A stretch of 64,000 bases of DNA from Pseudomonadota bacterium. Its GTDB lineage: Bacteria; Desulfobacterota; Desulfovibrionia; Desulfovibrionales; Desulfomicrobiaceae. Under the pieces are notes generated by a model, which had not been told where the DNA came from, did no database searches, and saw only the letters and a program-made list of their open reading frames with translations. Where the stretch lies: assembly GCA_023393525.1 (NCBI GenBank), contig JAEWKZ010000093.1, positions 4,200 through 68,199 on the forward strand, written 5' to 3'. This document shows, piece by piece, positions 60,871 to 64,000 of the stretch; position 1 is the stretch's first letter; every line of letters starts with the position of its first letter. Both the position numbers and the translations under genes were made by a program.

Positions 60871-62097
60871 ATGGAAAAGAAAAAAATTCTTCTTTCATGT
60901 TTCGCCTGCCAACCTCACTTGGGTTCCGAACCCGGAGTCGGCTGGAATATTGCCAGGCATTTGGCCATTGAACACAAGGTATGGGTTCTGACCCGAGCCG
61001 ACAACCGACAAGATATTGAAGAAGAATTGAGCCGAAACCCGGTTCCGAACCTGCACTTTGTCTACCACGACATTCGCGGCTGGTCCCGCTTTTGGTCTTG
61101 GGGAGGAAAAAGCGGCGCACATCTCTACTATTATCTCTGGCAAATCCTGGCCATACCTTTAGTGCGTCAACTGCATCGCGAAACGAATTTCGATCTCGTT
61201 CAGCACGTGACGTATGTGAAGTATTGGGCTCCAAGTGCTCTGGCTTTCCTGGAAAAAGTTCCTTTCATCTGGGGACCCGTTGGTGGCGGCGAATCCGCCC
61301 CCCTGGCCTTCTGGCCTTCCTGTGGACTTAGGGGAATCTGTTACGAGACTCTTCGCATCGTAGCTCAACGACTGGCCGAATTGGATCCTTTTGTTCGGCG
61401 TACGGCGCATCGAGCCACCCTTGCCTTGGCTACCACTCCAGAAACAGCGACCCGCCTCAATCGAATGCGCACCCAATCGGTGACCATTTTCTGCCAGCTT
61501 GGCTTATCCGAGGAAGACCTGACGGTCCTCAAAGAGTTTCCAGAGCATTTCAACCACCCAATACGCTTTATCAGTATAGGAAACTTGATTCATCTCAAAG
61601 GCTTCCACCTAGGAATGATGGCCTTCGCACAATGCGGACTCCCAGACGCCCAATACTGGATGGTCGGTAACGGCCCGGAACGGAAACGATTGGAGAATCT
61701 TGCCATGCGATTGGGCGTAGCCGACAGAGTGAAATTCTTTGGGCAAGTTCCACGAACAGAGGCGCTTAAGCTTTTGGGGCATTGCCAAGCCCTGATTCAC
61801 CCAAGCCTGCACGATTCCGGAGGATTGGTCTGCATGGAGGCCATGGCCGCAGGCCGACCGGTCATCTGTCTGGACCTCGGCGGACCCGCAACGCAGGTCA
61901 CGGAGAAAACTGGATTCAAAGTCACCGCCCGCACGCCGGATCAGACTGTGACCGAATTGGCCGAGGTCATGCGACGATTGGGGAACACCAATGATTTATG
62001 GCGGAAAATGGATAATCACGCACGACAACAGGTTCAACAATACTGTTGCTGGAAAAACAGAGCAAAACTCATGAACGAAATTTATCAATCGCGATAA
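60871..62097 (+). CDS. GT4-family glycosyltransferase
   Basis: The 408-aa protein is a GT-B glycosyltransferase: ILLSCFACQPHLGSEPGVGW at the N-terminus (the GSEPGVGW glycine loop), then FISIGNLIHLKGFHLGMMAF, VGNGPERKRLENLA and LIHPSLHDSGGLVCMEAMAAG with PVICLDLGGP, the E-x7-E donor region. It adds one sugar of the repeat unit; donor and acceptor are unknown. From here on the DNA is visibly less G+C-rich than in the neighbouring genes. Confidence 0.9.
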   Translation: MEKKKILLSCFACQPHLGSEPGVGWNIARHLAIEHKVWVLTRADNRQDIEEELSRNPVPNLHFVYHDIRGWSRFWSWGGKSGAHLYYYLWQILAIPLVRQLHRETNFDLVQHVTYVKYWAPSALAFLEKVPFIWGPVGGGESAPLAFWPSCGLRGICYETLRIVAQRLAELDPFVRRTAHRATLALATTPETATRLNRMRTQSVTIFCQLGLSEEDLTVLKEFPEHFNHPIRFISIGNLIHLKGFHLGMMAFAQCGLPDAQYWMVGNGPERKRLENLAMRLGVADRVKFFGQVPRTEALKLLGHCQALIHPSLHDSGGLVCMEAMAAGRPVICLDLGGPATQVTEKTGFKVTARTPDQTVTELAEVMRRLGNTNDLWRKMDNHARQQVQQYCCWKNRAKLMNEIYQSR

Positions 62098-62112
62098 ACG
62101 GCGCAAAACATA

Positions 62113-63555
62113 ATGAAGACATCAGATTTGCAAGCTATCAGCACCTCACGCACTCCTGCCGCTTCTCACATGCGCGGAGCAGCACGTCTCTTCATCATTA
62201 TTCTAGGTCTTGCACTAACCGGTTATGCCTATGGAAACAAGGGATTCGCTTACATCGGAATTGCTCCGTTCTATATAGATAGTATCATTGTCGTGACAGC
62301 TTTTCTCGTATTCATTTTTCGTCCGCGATGTATAAAGAATATAAATGACCCGAACATTTCTCTGCTTTTATTGTTTATGACTTGGGGAGCAGCGCGAACC
62401 ATCCCTTTTATTGGAACGTATGGAATCGATGCGCTTCGTGACAGCGTGATCTGGGCATGGGGTGTGATTGCCTTGGTGATTTCCCATCTCGTTGCCCATG
62501 GCTTGTCGCTGAATGCCGTGGCATCATGGTACGGCTCGACCATGAAGTGGTTTGTCGCATGGATTTCCTGTGCGTTCCCTTTTTATATTTTTTTAGGCGA
62601 CATGCTTCCACGTTGGCCCTGGGGACCGGATGGAGGAGTGCCTATCCTTGTTTTCAAAGGCGGTGATGTGGGCGTACAACTCGCAGGGCTAATGGCATTT
62701 TTTCTTGTCACATCGCCCACAGTACCAAGAAGTAGCCATCTGCTGCCAATGTGGATGACATTACCATGCTGGCTTATCAGTTTCGTAGTCGCTGCGTCCA
62801 TCAATCGTGGCGGATTTCTTGCTCTGCTTTGCGCCACTGCCTTTGCCGCCTATTGCGCTCGTCTAAAGCAAATCGCTATGTTGGGGATCGTTTTTGGCTT
62901 GTTTGCCCTATTCGGCGTATTCAGTTCCGCCAATGATCTGCTACCGGAATACAGGCCAGGAGATCGCGCGCTCAGTATCGAACAAATGGCTACCAACATT
63001 CAAAGCATATTTACCGATATCGATAATTTTGGCGGAACAGGAACCAAACGTTGGCGTCTGGAATGGTGGAACTCGATCATCGCATACACTTTCGACGGAG
63101 AGTATTTCTGGACGGGTAAAGGGTTTGGAGTCAATCTCGCTGACGACGACGGATTCCAAGTTACTGACGACAAGTCGCTCCGAAGCCCGCACAATGGCCA
63201 CTTAACCATCCTCGCTCGCATGGGAGTGCCCGGATTTGTTCTCTGGATACTGTTTCTCCTCACACTTCTGTTCAGGCTATGGATGCGTTACAAAAAATGG
63301 AAACGTATTGGCGAGAATTTTCAGTCTGGTCTCTGCGTTTGGGCAATGACCTTTCTGGGTGCAGCCCTGATCAATGCGACCTTTGATGTTTATCTTGAAG
63401 GCCCGATGGGAGGCATCTGGTTCTGGTCGGTGGTTGGTTTGGCGATCGGATTGCTCGGCCAGCGACCCATGGCAAAATTGGCAGCCTCGCATTACCCCAT
63501 GGGGCCGATTGCCGCTAGGGTCTCCACCAAAACGAATTCTTTGCGCGCATCGTGA
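62113..63555 (+). CDS. O-antigen polymerase/ligase-like membrane protein
   Basis: The 480-aa protein has about 11 hydrophobic segments. The Wzy/ligase-type pattern is visible: VVAASINRGGFLALLCATAFA, then a long periplasmic loop with TKRWRLEWWNSIIAYT, WTGKGFGVNLADDDGF and SPHNGHLTILARMGVPGFVL. It probably polymerises the repeat unit made by the adjacent transferases. It is distinct from the similar-type protein at 49514. It overlaps the next gene by 4 nt (ATGA). Composition is A+T-rich for this genome. Confidence 0.8.
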   Translation: MKTSDLQAISTSRTPAASHMRGAARLFIIILGLALTGYAYGNKGFAYIGIAPFYIDSIIVVTAFLVFIFRPRCIKNINDPNISLLLLFMTWGAARTIPFIGTYGIDALRDSVIWAWGVIALVISHLVAHGLSLNAVASWYGSTMKWFVAWISCAFPFYIFLGDMLPRWPWGPDGGVPILVFKGGDVGVQLAGLMAFFLVTSPTVPRSSHLLPMWMTLPCWLISFVVAASINRGGFLALLCATAFAAYCARLKQIAMLGIVFGLFALFGVFSSANDLLPEYRPGDRALSIEQMATNIQSIFTDIDNFGGTGTKRWRLEWWNSIIAYTFDGEYFWTGKGFGVNLADDDGFQVTDDKSLRSPHNGHLTILARMGVPGFVLWILFLLTLLFRLWMRYKKWKRIGENFQSGLCVWAMTFLGAALINATFDVYLEGPMGGIWFWSVVGLAIGLLGQRPMAKLAASHYPMGPIAARVSTKTNSLRAS

Positions 63556-63881
63556 TGAGAATCCTCGTCCTGCATACCCATTATCAGCAACCTGGAGGGG
63601 AGGACTCCTGCTTTGCGTCCGAGACTGATCTTCTCCACGACCATGGGCATGATGTTCGGCCACTGGTCTTTGATAACCGGGACTTGGTCGGCTTGGAGTT
63701 TTGGCGTCAGGCCGAAACAGTGTTGTGGAACCAGGAAGCCTATCGCAGGACACGAGCGACAATCCGGAGCCACCGCCCTCACGTCGTGCACATACACAAC
63801 ACCTTCCCTCTTGCGTCTCCCGCAGTTCTCTGCGCAGTCAGAGACGAAGGGGTGCCCGTGGTAATGTCACTACATAACTAG
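63552..63881 (+). pseudogene. glycosyltransferase, truncated after about 109 aa
   Basis: The frame starts MRILVLHTHYQQPGGEDSCF, a typical GT4 acceptor-domain beginning, and reads on through HVVHIHNTFPLASPAVL and VPVVMSLHN, where family members usually continue with YR and the rest of a roughly 380-aa protein. Here TAG follows immediately (63879-63881). No continuation is seen in the 119 bases left. The break is abrupt and coincides with CTAG, so a mobile-element insertion is a possible cause; a point mutation or frameshift is another. The gene is unlikely to give an active enzyme. Confidence 0.7.
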
Positions 63882-64000
63882 TCAGTCCTGAAAAACTCTA
63901 AAAACGGTCCATCAGGCAGGCGCCCGTACCGACCGAACATCTGGTTGAAAAACGTGCCCAAGTAATTTTAGGCACAAAAAATACATTATCCGGATGAACT
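63882..64000. other. unidentified sequence after the truncated glycosyltransferase
   Basis: The remaining 119 bases have no recognisable gene start or continuation of the transferase in any frame. They could be the end of an inserted element, but no known terminal repeat was recognised. Confidence 0.4.

Noticed and set aside
1..64000. CRISPR arrays, tRNA and rRNA genes, prophage
   Set aside because: No regularly spaced repeats, cloverleaf-like genes, rRNA segments or phage structural genes were seen; an exhaustive search would need a program.

Overview
The window looks like chromosomal DNA of a high-G+C, anaerobic, lactate-oxidising, sulfate-reducer-like deltaproteobacterium (order Desulfovibrionales; Desulfovibrio or Desulfomicrobium type). 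This is inferred from gene content: a cobalamin operon headed by a periplasmic CbiK chelatase, two TRAP transporters, LUD-type and FAD/Fe-S-type lactate or hydroxyacid oxidation genes, the futalosine menaquinone enzyme MqnC, and sigma-54-type promoters. No rRNA, tRNA or CRISPR array was seen.

Layout. (1) 1-898: right end of an IS66-family element (tnpA, tnpB and the start of tnpC) inserted into an exported-protein gene whose present stop codon lies in the IS terminal repeat. (2) 1.6-5.2 kb: a TRAP transporter (dctP-dctQ-dctM) behind a tetR gene with a 33-bp dyad operator. (3) 5.28-15.96 kb: a cobalamin riboswitch followed by ten tightly packed genes: periplasmic cobaltochelatase cbiK, a FecCD/BtuCD-type ABC importer with binding protein, then cbiL, cbiA, cbiD, cbiET, cbiFG and cbiH. 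Nearly every junction is a start/stop overlap, so this reads as one operon. cbiC, cbiJ and the late genes are absent here.

(4) 16-19.3 kb: a glycosyltransferase and a diguanylate cyclase with a strong sigma-54 promoter match. (5) 19.3-29.5 kb: a second TRAP system divergent from a two-domain FAD/Fe-S hydroxyacid dehydrogenase, a cupin lipoprotein, a HEAT-repeat protein, then lutC and a lutB-lutA-like fusion behind another sigma-54-type site. Together these look like an uptake and oxidation module for lactate or related acids. (6) 29.7-32.9 kb: DsbD and a second thioredoxin/CcdA-like membrane protein. (7) 32.9-49.3 kb: mainly housekeeping genes: GIY-YIG protein, TrhA/hemolysin III, NYN protein, M24 peptidase, mqnC, YkgJ-like protein, J-domain protein, lolA, MFS carrier, PilZ protein, panC-panD-panB with two small upstream genes, uup, a membrane zinc peptidase, an AI-2E-type permease and an acyl-CoA ligase.

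(8) 49.5-64 kb: an exopolysaccharide/surface glycan locus: an O-antigen ligase/polymerase-like protein, a TPR/carbohydrate-binding-like protein, a Wzc-type tyrosine kinase, Wza, a glycine-tailed exported protein, a CpsB/YwqE-type phosphatase, a WcaJ-type initiating transferase, a flippase, a GT4 glycosyltransferase, a second polymerase, and a glycosyltransferase that breaks off after about 109 residues near the right edge. The last 3 kb are visibly more A+T-rich and may be acquired. The GGDEF and PilZ proteins suggest that c-di-GMP could influence this surface locus, but nothing in the sequence links them directly.
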